From NCBI RefSeq assembly GCF_000006565.2, contig NC_031475.1, positions 1,571,535 to 1,635,534 of the forward strand: DNA of 64,000 bases. The letters run 5' to 3'. The position numbers were made by a program, and so were the translations under genes. The notes under the pieces were generated by a model. That model saw only the letters and a list, made by a program, of their open reading frames with translations, had not been told where the DNA came from and did no database searches. Shown here piece after piece: positions 48,002 to 59,700 of the stretch (its first letter is position 1; the number at the start of each line of letters is the position of its first letter). This stretch comes from Toxoplasma gondii ME49 (Eukaryota > Apicomplexa > Conoidasida > Eucoccidiorida > Sarcocystidae).

Positions 48002-49030
48002 TTGTCATGTTCAAGGATGAGTGCGCCACGGGTCAGTTCTTCCGTATACGTCAATAAATCAAAGCAATCATAAAAGGGCTTCCCAACCAGAAGTCGAGCA
48101 ACCGCGGTTCAGCGTATAGTACAAGGTAACCGCCTGTGCACTCTTCTCACACGCTCGAAACAAGCAAGTATATGGCTTCCTGAACTCGGCCGTTCCCTCG
48201 TAGAACCGAGTTACCGATGAAGTAGCTGTACACTTTGGCCGATCTGGCTCTACTCATGGCTCAAACCACAGAAGAACACGTTCGGTTTGTGCCGTGGGAA
48301 CGCTGGCGTCTTCCTCACTGCCCGCTGCTTGAACGATCAAACAGTTTTAATTTCTTACCGGAGACCTGTGTTTATTAAACAATATCCGTTCAGAAGATAC
48401 TTTACGGAGCAGCGTGGGCGCAGTCATCCTGGTACTACAGATGAAGTGAGAGCACCGCTGGCGGTACGATGCTCATCGGACGCACACCGTGACTGTAATG
48501 ACAGTGCTTCCTTCACATGTGATTGAGATATGAACCGCTCCCATCACCTGTGATTTGTGTTGATAGTCACGTTGGCACGAAAACTCTGTTTTGATATAGC
48601 GAATATCATGAAACTTTCTTGGCTTCCTATTTGGGCTACGGCCACCGGCTCTTGTACTGGAGTCTGCGCAGCTTCAATTAGAGTCGAGCCTCGACACAAC
48701 CACTCACAACATAACAATCGGAAAAACGACAGAGTAAAGGTTGACATCATGTAAGGTGTTATTTTCATTACAAACCGCCTATATTCGAATTCGGCATTTG
48801 TGCAATTAGGTATGAGTCCATGTGCCCCTTCTGTCAGAGAGTAAGCTTTGTGAGCAGCAACCGACATTTTTGAGTTGCAAACTATACGGCCACAGCTTAT
48901 CACACAACAACTGTCGCACATTATGAAGAGTGATATTGCTGACTACATCGACCTACGCCTGTATCCGTATGGTAAGCGTAGATGCTCGAATAAATCCGGA
49001 TACTCTGCTGCGCGGCATTCGCCAAATGTC
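48002..49030. other. Intergenic stretch
   Basis: About 1 kb with no frame I can support as a gene. A 125-codon minus frame (48921-48544) includes a hydrophobic stretch after MMSTFTLSFFRLLCC, but it contains a likely splice donor (TTATGTT|gtgagt) and I could not chain it to anything. Confidence 0.3.
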
Positions 49031-50283
49031 TTAGGCAACGCACTCGAACGCGGCGGCGAGATCGCATGCCAGCATGGTCCTGCGGAATGCTTGCTGTACG
49101 ACGAAACTCCAAGCCGCTTTAAAGCCAGGAAGAGACTGTGGTGTTTATAGGAATAAGGTGTCCGCTTGTGCAATCAGGGAGTTGCACACTGACTCTCATC
49201 AGATCACGAACGTTCTCACATGGTAGGCTAAAGTAATTTGCTGCTTTCTCATTCATGTGCCGTATTTTTTTAGCCTCGAGAGCATCGCAGGAAGTCCCGA
49301 CACCCAATGGCGACAATGCCTGACTGAAGCCGGTGGTAAAAAGGCAACCATACAAGGTAGAAAGTGGCTCCTTATTCCGCCTTAATGATATACAGCATCA
49401 GCTGCCGTATGCAGACTGTGTCACCTCCGTGAAAGGTTCAAAACTTATGTAAGCAGCGCACAGGTCATGCGGCTGAAGTGATAACACACATCTGCTGAAA
49501 CGATCAGGAAGGCTGTCGCTGCTTACTCCAAGACTGTTGGATATGAGTATGTCCCGTGGATCGAAGTAGACGGAAGACATGCCAAGCCAGCCGAGGAGAA
49601 TCTGACAGAGTTCCTTTGCAGGAGGTACGACCGGTGTTGGTTACCATCTCTTCTTATGGCGTAACTGAAGTATGTTTCAGAATCGGCAACAGAGGGCCAC
49701 ACGCCTGCGCGATGCTATCTCTCCTAGATACGACACATGTTCTCCTTGATCACCAGCGATGCTTCAAATACCCAACTGTCCAAGGCTGAAAGTTCCGATG
49801 GGATATTGCTTATCTAGAGTGCACTGACGTGTGTCGAACGGCTGTCGCCACAGGCCTGCAGACGACAATGCTCGCCAATTACTTCTGTGCAAGTGACCCA
49901 CTACAAGCACTCACAATTCCTTGTTCTGCGTTGAATCAACGTCAGTCAATGCCTTGAGGTTGTCAGAGTTTCATAACTCTGAAAAATGTATACTCTTGTT
50001 TGGCATTGAATCAGGGTCTCGACAGTTTAGGCCGACCAGCTCATACAAGGCGTCATACTTTTCACTTTTTAACACAGTGGCGCTAACTTAGTCTCCGCTT
50101 TCGCATCAGAACTTTCCCTAATCCTGCCCGGCAGATGCGATCGCTTGCTTCCGGCCAGCAAATAGCGTATCCAACGTTCCATCTGATTGCAGTGCACAAG
50201 CAACAGCCAAGGCAAACTATCACTGCAGGCGACCCTACCGGCGCCAACGTATGCAGTGGAAGTTTTCTGCCGCAACACAGCAT
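49031..50283 (-). CDS. Unrecognised small protein (4 exons, about 105 aa)
   Basis: Three internal/terminal exons chain cleanly: 49613-49527 (ELCQILLGWLGMSSVYFDPR, ending CTTGGA|gtaagc), 49319-49220 (ALSPLGVGTSCDALEAKK, KAANYFSLP, ending CCAT|gtgaga) and 49116-49031 (AWSFVVQQAFRRTMLACDL, then a TAA stop). A candidate first exon 50283-50239 (MLCCGRKLPLHTLAP, ending GCGCCG|gtaggg) joins in phase, for 318 nt in all. The protein would be mostly helical with conserved-looking aromatic and hydrophobic positions. I do not recognise the family. The first exon is the least certain; the other three support each other by phase. Confidence 0.5.
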
Positions 50284-50665
50284 CTTGCGCTGTATGTTGT
50301 AGACAAACACCTTGGCAAAAGAGGGGAAGCGGCAACTCTCCTCTTCGATGGGGTCACTTAGGCACTGCGTAGTGTGCTATGGAAAACTTTCATGTATGGT
50401 CCGATACGAAGTGCAAAGCCAAGACCGTTTGATCGGATTATTTTGTTAATCAGTTGATTGGATTATTTTGTAAATCGTGCTACGGCAGTGGAACTTCCGA
50501 TTTACGCGAACTGAGTGGTACACTCCCGATAATATGCTGAAACAAATGGACGAGCCACGGGACAAGAGAGAAACGGGCACCTGATTGAAAGGCATCCGCT
50601 CACCTTTTCTGAAACTTGTTCAGTGTGCTTTGAAATGATCACGAGTGGCTTGATTAAAAGCTAAA

Positions 50666-50835
50666 TCACACATCGACCTGCGGAAGAGCCCTGCCGTGCG
50701 AGGCAACATTCCACTTATGCATCGGAAGCAATACAGTCCTGACGATAAGCTGTTGCGGCTGCTCGGCCCCCACCAGGATTAATAACACGACACCGCTGAT
50801 GAGCACTAAAGTCCACGAGACCCACCAAAATGAGC
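50666..50835 (-). CDS. Terminal exon of a small single-pass membrane protein (partial model)
   Basis: After an excellent acceptor (cttttgctgccgttttag) the frame reads SFWWVSWTLVLISGVVLLIL, one clear membrane-spanning segment, then QQLIVRTVLLPMHKWN and a stop at 50666-50668. A plausible upstream exon, ATG at 50962 or 50968 reading MAELMFFRKPAVDRANDIW up to a donor gtaaga, lies just upstream, but its phase does not fit. The 5' part therefore remains open. A short protein with one membrane span and a charged tail fits a mitochondrial inner-membrane subunit, by inference only. Confidence 0.35.
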
Positions 50836-50999
50836 CTAAAACGGCAGCAAAAGACAGGAACTCACGTGTTGAAGGACGTGTCACCTCTTACCGCGCCTGC
50901 GGTCTCCAGATGTCATTTGCCCTATCCACAGCCGGCTTTCTGAAAAACATCAGTTCAGCCATTTGCATATATTCGGAACGAATGACAGAACTCAGGCAG

Positions 51000-53207
51000 T
51001 TAGCATTTCTTCAGTTTCTTCAGTTTCTTTTTCAACTTCTTCTTCTCCTTCTTCATCTTCTTCTTGCACTTCTTCTTCGCCCTGTCGCGCTTGCGACTTG
51101 GTGACGAACTTCTGGATGTTGAATCCGCCTTTGGGGTGAGCCTGAGCGTCACAGGGAGAGCAGAGTGTTACAGATCGGCCAGTTTTCCTGAGATGGAAAA
51201 GGTCATCATTAGCTTCTGTGTGGCACAGCCGCGGGCGGGTCCGGTATGTTGCGAACAACATTGCAAGTCGAGAACTTGCCGCACTCCTGTGCTCTGTGTT
51301 TTGCCGAAAGCTCTCCAGTGAGCTACCAAACGGTAACGTTTAGGACTTCTGAAACGCCATATTTACCAGCTCTGATTTATGAGCAAATAGCTGGTTGGTC
51401 GTCGGCAAGTGGACGATTGACATTATCTTCGACAGTAGCTTACTCTCCTTCGCTTGGCGGCATTAACAAATTTCGGGCCATAACTTCGTATGGATTGATC
51501 CAGGGTTTCTCCTGATGACACCAAACAGCAAGGAACAGCCTCACCTGTGGAAACTCGAAGAACACTGCACAATCGTTGCAAAAGGACCCTGCACAACAAA
51601 AGGGTCACTTGACACGATGTTGTACACACGATTGCACAAATGAGCACTTCTCTGTACGGCCGCCGGCTGATGCTGCGTCAGTCCCGATCATGAAAAACCC
51701 AATTTGCAAAAATCATCCAAAACCACAGTGTAGCAGGCACTTTTGGATCTTTGCGTATGCTGTCGTTTTTCTGGTACTTTTTATTCGCTAGATTACTTGC
51801 TAAACCAACTCTCGCCATGAGACGACCGTAGGCACCCGAAACCTGCAGAAGCGGCTGCGGTTGGATTCTGAGCTGTCTTAGAGGAGACAAATCTTCCAAA
51901 GCCTTTGATTCCTCACTGTCTTCAATTCATCGGTATAGAACTTGTCCGGCTGCCAGTGGTCAGTTGATTCGTGTGTAAGCTGTTTAAGTCGCTTCTTCTC
52001 CTTTTCCCTAGCGTTCAGAAGTCTCTCGCCGGCGTGCATGTCGAACCCGCTCAAGGAGGTGCCTCCCGACCTGCCTCGCAGGCCCTCGTCCTTAACACAC
52101 ATGGACCAAAAAACATTTCATGCGTATAACTAGGGAAAAGTTCTACGTGCGCTTTGAAGCCCCCGAAACGGGTGAAATTGCACAAGACAGGTGTTGGGAC
52201 TGGAAAATCAGGCCCCCTCGCTCTCAGTGTCATCATGATGGCACGCATTGGATACGCCGAATATTTCCTCCCAACGTGTATCCCACGCGCAGCCGGCAAA
52301 TCAGACATTGTCCCTTAGAACACGGGATACAGTTTCGCATTCGTAGCAATTCCGTCTCACTTCCTTGAAGCTCCGATCTGTCCGGGGCTGCTTTCGATGC
52401 GACATTCTGTCGAAAATGTCTCTATCACCACCACCATAGTCACGCGAGAAAATTCCGTCTGAAAAAAGCAAACGGAAGTTCAGAAAAGCATACATGCACG
52501 CCAGGGATACTGCTTCCTCAGGCAAGAGCTTCCAAAACGCGGTGCCAGACAGTTTGGCGAGCCTCCAAATGTTATGAGGTCACTTGACCCAAAGGGATCG
52601 CAGAGCGCATGCAACGGAGACGGGAGGGACGTACGAACCCGTCCAAAAGAAGCAACATTCACGGTCGCTATCAACCCCTGTAGCATGACTAATTACACGG
52701 ATACCCTACAGAGTTGTCGTGACATGATGCAAATAAATACTCCCACCACGTAGAACCCAGTACATGGCTATACTGGTGGGACGAGGTGTATTTCCACCGC
52801 AGAATACTCTCGGCACAGGGAGCACGCGTCACACTGAAACGCCACTTCAAGACCAGAGTATATCGTGCTTGTTGGGGACTCGCATCTACCATGTCGTGTT
52901 TAGCATGCCACTGTTCCCACTTACGACTTTCTCTCTTTTTCTTTGCACGCTCTTGCTCCTCTTTCTCATGCTGACTCCACATCTGCCGCTTCTCCAGGTA
53001 GCGGTTATGGGCATCCACTTGGACAACATGTCTCTTAATGACCGCCCGCAATTCCGGCTCCAGCCTCCCTCCTCTCGACCTGTCGTAGGATCTGTCATCG
53101 CTTTGCCGAGAGGACGCAGCAAAACATTCAAAGCCCCGGGGGCTTCTGCTGCGGCTTCGGCTGTTATCTGACGAAGCAGCCGCAACCATCGTGGCAGACA
53201 ACTCCAT
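51000..53207 (-). CDS. Arg/Ser- and Lys-rich nuclear-type protein (6 exons, about 296 aa)
   Basis: Exons 53207-52890, 52677-52584, 52458-52361, 52090-51917, 51842-51778 and 51141-51000 chain in phase (891 nt). The N-terminus has an SR tract (SRSRSRSPRG at 16-25), then a basic helical region (MWSQHEKEEQERAKKKRES). Middle exons read FSRDYGGGDRDIFDRMSHRK and GERLLNAREKEKKRLKQL, followed by DHWQPDKFYTDELKT. The last exon in this frame is SRSSSPSRKRDRAKKK and an almost pure Lys/Leu/Met tail. RS dipeptides with Lys-rich tails are typical of splicing or RNA-processing proteins, so a nuclear role is likely; no RRM or zinc finger is present. The donor of exon 5 is ambiguous (51778 or 51797), and this choice decides the C-terminal frame. 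Confidence 0.6.
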
Positions 53208-53831
53208 ACTTCGATGGCATGCCGCGAATAAAAAAGTGGAAGGAAACAGAGAGGGGATTTTCTGTCTTCTCCTGTTCGATCGCACTCGAGATGCAGCGGC
53301 TGTCTGGTTAGGTCCTCTACCCCGGAGCGCCGGCGGGGGCAGGGGGGGAGTTGCTGGGGGAAAGGCAGCGTCAACTTCTGCAGGGTGACAAACGACGTCG
53401 TCGTACGTGTAGATCTTGCTTACGGGATGAAAAAGCTGCCCAAGGCGGGGGTGTTACTTTGCATATCGGGGAAATGGTCTGCACCGGAACGGGATTATTG
53501 CCAATGTGCTGCGGCCCGAATACCACTATGAAGCCAGCATGCCTTGGACAGAAGGTTCATCAAAACTCATCAAAATGGTTCGCTGTGGAACCGATTCAGG
53601 TTAAAAAACCATTCCCGTCAGGTAGTTGGTGAAGGTGGAGCAAAGTCGAGGGGAATATGAGTAGGAAAGCTGCCGCCGTGTGGCAAGCGACATAGGACCT
53701 AGGAGGCAAGCATCGAGACACCGTAAGCACGCGGATAAGGAAGGGATGAGGAGGGGGAAATGATGGGAAATCAAAGTTGACAAGAGGCTACAAAGCCGTA
53801 GAAAAGATACGCGACTTATTTGACAGGGACA

Positions 53832-54877
53832 ATGAACCAGACGAGAGAAGCCTCAAGGTGAGGTTTCCTGCGGTTATACGCGATGAAAACGACGGGGCCT
53901 GGGAAGTGGAACCGCTCAGCTTCTTCGCATTGGGTTCGACGAAGATGATATTTTTAGGAGAATTCTGTGAAAATGCATTTCCACTGGAGTCGCGTTTTAT
54001 TAAATAGTTAGGATGCTGCGTCGCGCAGAGTGTCCACGCAACGACTGGTCAAAGTAACTGTAGTCGTAGACATGAAAGGAGCGACTTCAGTCTCCCCTTT
54101 CAGTTCGGCATCCCGGCGAGATTATTACGGACAAAGTATTCTTGAAGACAAAGACAATAGGGGCTCTTGTAAGTCGTCACAGGTCTTCCAGACCTAGGAG
54201 GCGAAGCAATATACAATTCCGTGTGCTCTGTGGCTGCCGGGCTGTTTTTCCTGAGGCATGCACATGCAGCTTTTTTTTCAAGACAATCGGGGAGCAGCGC
54301 TCGAAACCGCAGTTCCGTCAGAAGAATGCCTCCAAATGAGAATCACTCCTTGTGTGACTTTCACCCACATTGTGGATGTCCTTTTGGACACTTGAAAGTC
54401 TGGCTCAGAAAACGACTAGGTACTCCGGTCCGCTCTTATCGACATGCACAGTGCCAGAGCCTGCTGCCAGGCACACCCCCCCTCATAAGAGAGCTGAGAA
54501 GACAGCTCTCATCCTGGCAGTATCCTTGTCCTTTCTTTGGCCTTTTCTCTGCTAAATCACGCGTTTCGTTTCCTTATCGATGAGTCGATGATTTAAAAAC
54601 AAAAGGATGTGTCCCAGTGGAGGGACCGGGCGACCAAAATAGTCGGTATCTCCATCGAGTTCACTGGAACTTGTGATTCCAGAACAAGGCTTGTTTGCGG
54701 GTCACATTCTCTTGGCACACCGGTGTTCTGACCTCATCCGCTTCACATCCTTTTTCTGAAGAAGCTAGGCTCCTCATAAAGTACCTTTCAGCGTTTCCAG
54801 CGACGAAACCGTTCTATCCGGTTGAGCTGCCGGCGACTCACTGGCTTCGCCGCTTTCGGGATCAAAGGCTTTCCTGA
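53832..54877 (+). CDS. Candidate small protein (67 aa, 3 exons)
   Basis: ATG at 53832 (MNQTREAS) runs to a donor at 53857 (TCAAG|gtgagg). Exon 54104-54168, bounded by a strong acceptor (ctcccctttcag) and donor (CTCTT|gtaagt), reads SASRRDYYGQSILEDKDNRG. Exon 54765-54877 reads LLIKYLSAFPATKPFYPVEL, THWLRRFRDQRLS and stops. All phases fit (204 nt). Alternative readings exist: exon 1 also lies inside a longer open frame (53777-54007), and exon 2 could join a different third exon (54282-54583). The middle exon and the C-terminal exon look real; the exact chain does not yet. No family recognised. It lies just upstream of MUS81 on the same strand. Confidence 0.4.
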
Positions 54878-55243
54878 TTCAAGTGACCATGCAAGTCCGT
54901 TTCGTTTCTGACGACCGATAGAACCAATGTAGACTATGCAGCTGGAACCCCAGGGACGCCCCTTCAGTTTCCTTCTTCAGGCTCTCCGTTTCGGTCAGAG
55001 CCGATTCATTCTATTAAAAGCTGTTTTGGCTAATTTTTTGTGCCGTTTGTACTACCCTTTTCCTAGAGTCCAAGTTGGGTGCCAGAGCATGTTGTTTTCA
55101 TGTTTCTTCACGGTGCATAGCACCTCATCCATTTCCAAGCAAATGCGAACACAAGCTTCCGAGATTTTAGGTTGCTTCCGGTAGATTCCACAAGACGCAT
55201 CTTGACCAACACGGCTTCTTATCGAAGGTTGCATGAGACCACT

Positions 55244-56715
55244 ATGGAGCCGATCGGGGAAGAAGGAGCTTTGAGTAAAGATGGACAGATGTTGAGGCAG
55301 AACAAGAGGCGAAGAACTCGAGATGGTTTCCAAGCACTGGACCGGTGGAAAGCTAAGGTTCATCCGGAGAATTGGAAAATTTTCAATTACTTCGTGGAGG
55401 CGCGGAGAAAAGCAACGACTGCGCGCCAGTTCGAAACATACTCTCGGGTGAGTTTCTCACAGGGCTTCCTTTCAAAGATCGTTGAAAAAGAGGCTTCCGA
55501 AAGGGCGGATGTCTAAGACGTTCACGACCTCGTCCAAATCCCCGTACCCAGCAGGCACTGGCACCAAGGGGTAACGCGAGCAGATTGTCTCTTGACTACA
55601 GCATGACACTATGGCTGCTGGAAGCTTCAGGGTTTGTCTACACTCAATACATCAGGTAGTCTTGGATCTCCCGCTTTTTCGGAACCAGCTCTTCCACGAG
55701 AAAGTCTAAACAACTCCGTGTTTGCGATGGCTTCAGCCCACCACCCCCGATCGCCTACTTCCTGATCAGAAGTTGGGGTGTCGCTCTTATTTGCCTAGGC
55801 CGGTGCCTCTACCCTCCCAGAGCAGCGTGCATCCTCGATTCGTGGCTGAGAGGCATTGGCGAGTCCGCAAGGCTACCAATTCTCGGGGGCCCTGTCTGCT
55901 GGAAATTTCTCACTCTGATTTTGGACTCAACAGTAACACGCTCAGTGGAGATCGTGTAGCAGGTCTCATCTAGGTGGAACGAGTTTGCCGAAATGCTCCG
56001 CGTACCACAGACTCCATCCTTTCGTAGTCACAGAGAATGCAAGCGGTTCAGTTACGACCCCTTAGTTCCAACCTTGGCAAAACTCAATGTGTCACCTTCT
56101 CGAGTCTGTTTACCAGGTTCTTCGGGCTCTCCAGTCCTACCCACTTCCTTTGTCGACCCAGCAGGAGGCCGAGCAACTCGACGGCGTTGGTGACTACCTC
56201 TCAAGCTTCTTCGGCCGGTATCTCGATGGGCTAACGGACTCATTGTGTTAAGTAGAAAGGACTTTTACTTTCCAGAAAAGCGTAAAAGAAATCGTGTTTC
56301 TGATTACGCCCAGTATGTTGGTACTGAGTAGCATTCTTGTCAAACCCAGCGGTGTTCAAGACACTTCCACACGCCCTAGCGTTCGTTTCGCGAACCACTC
56401 ACAGAGTGCACAGAGAGGAAGAAATCGAAATAAAACGAACAGAAAGAAAGAGACGCAGAGAAGAGAACGAACTCAGGAATCTTGGCGAATGGCAGGGAAA
56501 ACGAAACTGAAAGAGAAGGCGGAAACGCGAGAATGCCAGCAACGCGTCAGCCGTAAGTTGAGAGACTCTCTTGATCGTTCAATTGCTCGTGTTTGGCTTT
56601 GGATCTTTATGAGAGGAGCCGAGTGCTCTGACAATGCTGTGATGTCTTTTGCATAACCGGTGGATGGCTGCATGCAACCATCGAAAGATTCTCGACCTGT
56701 TAGGGGCCACGTGGA

Positions 56716-56751
<36 letters not shown>

Positions 56752-59700
56752 CAAGCGTCCATCACACATGAACCTTATTTGAGCTGCACGCAATTCGCAT
56801 GTGGACCCACCTTCCGATCCGCGGGACGGTTTCTATTAGAAACATTCCAGATCTGTGTCGCTGTTTTCCTGCAATCTGGAGAGGCCGTTACAGGTGGCAG
56901 GGTCCACTTCAGACAGGAGGTTGATAACGATACGGATTTCAGTCTGCATTCACGGAACGCCACATTCCGGCCCTTCTGCCTCGGGATCAATGTCAAAGTG
57001 AAGAGTGTTCTTTTCCTCCGTAGCAAAAGAGTGCTGCACGGAAACGTGTGGGACAAGGTTGCCTTTGAAATCTTGGATGTCGTTGTCGAGAATCTCCAAG
57101 TCGTTTCTCCAATTGTAACGTACAATTTGTGAGATGGCAGAGCCAGGTTGGGTGGGACGCGCATGCGCTCAGAAGTGTCCATTTCCAAGACACAAAAGTG
57201 CTTCGGCTGAGGTGGTAAATGACAACAGCCGATGAGATATGTTCTTATTTGGGCGGTTCCGACTCTCGCGGCTGCGCACTCGTTCTACTTGATTGAGTTT
57301 CTGTGTCACTTTCTGCAGCATTCTCCTCAACCAGACTGCCGCCACACCTGGTCACGCCTGCCTCCCAGGAGCCAATGACAAGGCCGACAAAACGCCGGCT
57401 GCTTTTCCTCTGCATTCGCCAGCCCCAAGCATCTGCACATCAGGAGACAGAATCGAGGGCGGAGCTGGACACGTTCTGGTTTCGGGCCTGTCCTGCGAAA
57501 CTGGTAACGACTCCGAGGAAGGTTCTCCACTCAGTTCACTCAAGATTTCGACGGCCGTTCAGGTTTATATAGAGGGCCAACGCAGCGCAGCCGAGCGCCT
57601 CGCTGCGGTGCTCCTGAATAGGCATACTGGCTTGAAGTTTCGCCAGCTGCCTGGGGCGGAAGGCACCGAAAAGAGCCATAACAGAGGAAGCGTAGGAGAT
57701 GCATGCGCGGTTCTAGACATTTCCAACGGCCGCGGGAACGTGCTGGGACGAAAGAACCGTGTCCGAGTTCCAGAGAGAGCCGGCGCCGTTGAGTCAGTGA
57801 ACGTCGCGAGAGATGGGGAGTCTTCGCGGCTCGAAAACGGACGAGAAACCTCGGAGAAGGAATCCACATGGGCGGGCGTTTCCGACAGTCGCTGCCCGGC
57901 GGACATTTCAGACTCTCAAGCACGAAACGACGACGAGATTAACTTTTCAAAGGGGAAGGGAGGCGAGTCGCGAAAAAGTGGTTTCCGAAAGTGTGCGAGT
58001 GCCTGGACCGCACTGGTGTGTCTGTACAGACTGAAGGCCTTTGATCAGAAAGGCGTCAGTCGAACGCAAATACAAAAGGAGCAGGAAGAGCTCTCCAAGG
58101 TAAGCGAAATGAGAGGAGGCGAACCTCGAAATCTAAAGGGATTTCCAAACCTGCTCCGGCCTAATGAATTACGTTCCTCAAAGCACCTTCTGTTTTACGC
58201 GTCGCCTTCTGTCAGTGTCGTGAAGAAGCGAGAGAGACCTGGCCGCTTGGAAAGACGATGTCATGATGTTGATGGTCCCGTGTATGTACTGTAGATAGTG
58301 TGACACGGTTGTTTTGGAATGCGGGTGTCCATACACGGTACGGATGTTTATCTGGATGTGGCGAACGTCTTCTCATTCATAATCCGCGTGAACAACAGAA
58401 CGCGTAGTCCCTGGGGCGATTTCCTTTGAAATCAAACAAACGAATGAGCTGTGTCGGGCATTTACTAAACGCAAATCACGTTATAATCACCAATCGATTC
58501 ATGAATTCATATATATATATATATATATATATATGTAGATAGAGAGATATACGTGGAGTGGCCACTAGTGCCACTGTTGTGAATCTGTGTTCTTTGTTTC
58601 CTGGTTTCAGATCTATCCGTGCAGAGTTGTCTCAGGAAGCGTTTTGGAGACATTGCGGCTTGAAAAGCTTGTGGGCGTTAGCCAGCCTTCGGCTGCCGCC
58701 GTTAGGGCGGCCTCCGTGGCTCTGGACGAGCAGCTGGACTCTGCTGCTAACGCCTCTCCTTTCCTGATTTCCAGTGCGCATCAACTGTCCTCCAGTACTG
58801 CGAAGGAAGCGGTTAAGGAGGAACTTTTTGATGGCCGTCTTCGGCCAGCACACGCCTTGAACGACAGACCCGCTGAGGAGGAGACAACAGCGAGGAGGCG
58901 GTGTGTGATTCTGCGGAGAGGTGAGGACAGAAATGGCGATGGCACAGAGGTCCGTGCGGTGGGCGCTGTCGCCTCTCTTGACCAGGAAGCCCCACGTTGC
59001 CAGACAGAGAATGACAGAGAAGCCGCGAAACGCCGCCTGCTGAAGAAGTGTTGTCACGATCACCTCGAGCGACTTTTCCTCACCGAAGAGGGGAAAGCAG
59101 TCGCAGAGCGTTTGGTGGACGAAAGTCCGGGAATACGGACTTCGTCCGCTCACGCCCCAGCGTCTTGCCTGGGCGTGGAGGCACTGCATCGCGTAGAGAA
59201 AGACCAGTTTCTTCATTGCCCTTCCGATGCACACGCGAATCCGCGCAGGTTGGACGCAGCCGAAGGAAGAGGAACCCGCGGAGAAGTGGGGAAGGCAGAT
59301 GTCCGGAAGTCCTTTGAAGAGCCAGTGAAACGTAGATGCTTCGGAGCGGAAGAGGCTTGTGGTATCTCTGTGGAAAGTTCGAGCTTTGAGTCGGATGGAA
59401 GTTCCAAGTCCCATGACGAAAGGGATGCCAGGGCTGACCCTTGCCACGTTGCCTCTCTTTCCGTCAATCGAAGATCGAAAGCCGCACAGGAAATCAAAGA
59501 AGGAGCCTCGGTACCTTCAGAAACCAAGTTCGGCGATCACCAGCCGGGAAAAGGTGCGGGGTGGCAACTCAGTGACGAGGACCTTTCCTCAGAGAGCAGC
59601 AGTACAGACACTGCAACTGCAAGCCTCACCAGCAAAGGAGAGCGGCAACGGCTTTGCGGATCATTCAAGAAAGATGAACCACATGTGGTGTCGGACGAGG

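Noticed and set aside
58632..59447. 271-codon open frame on the minus strand
   Set aside because: Antisense to MUS81 exon 5; the plus frame continues for almost 1000 codons and contains the nuclease signature.
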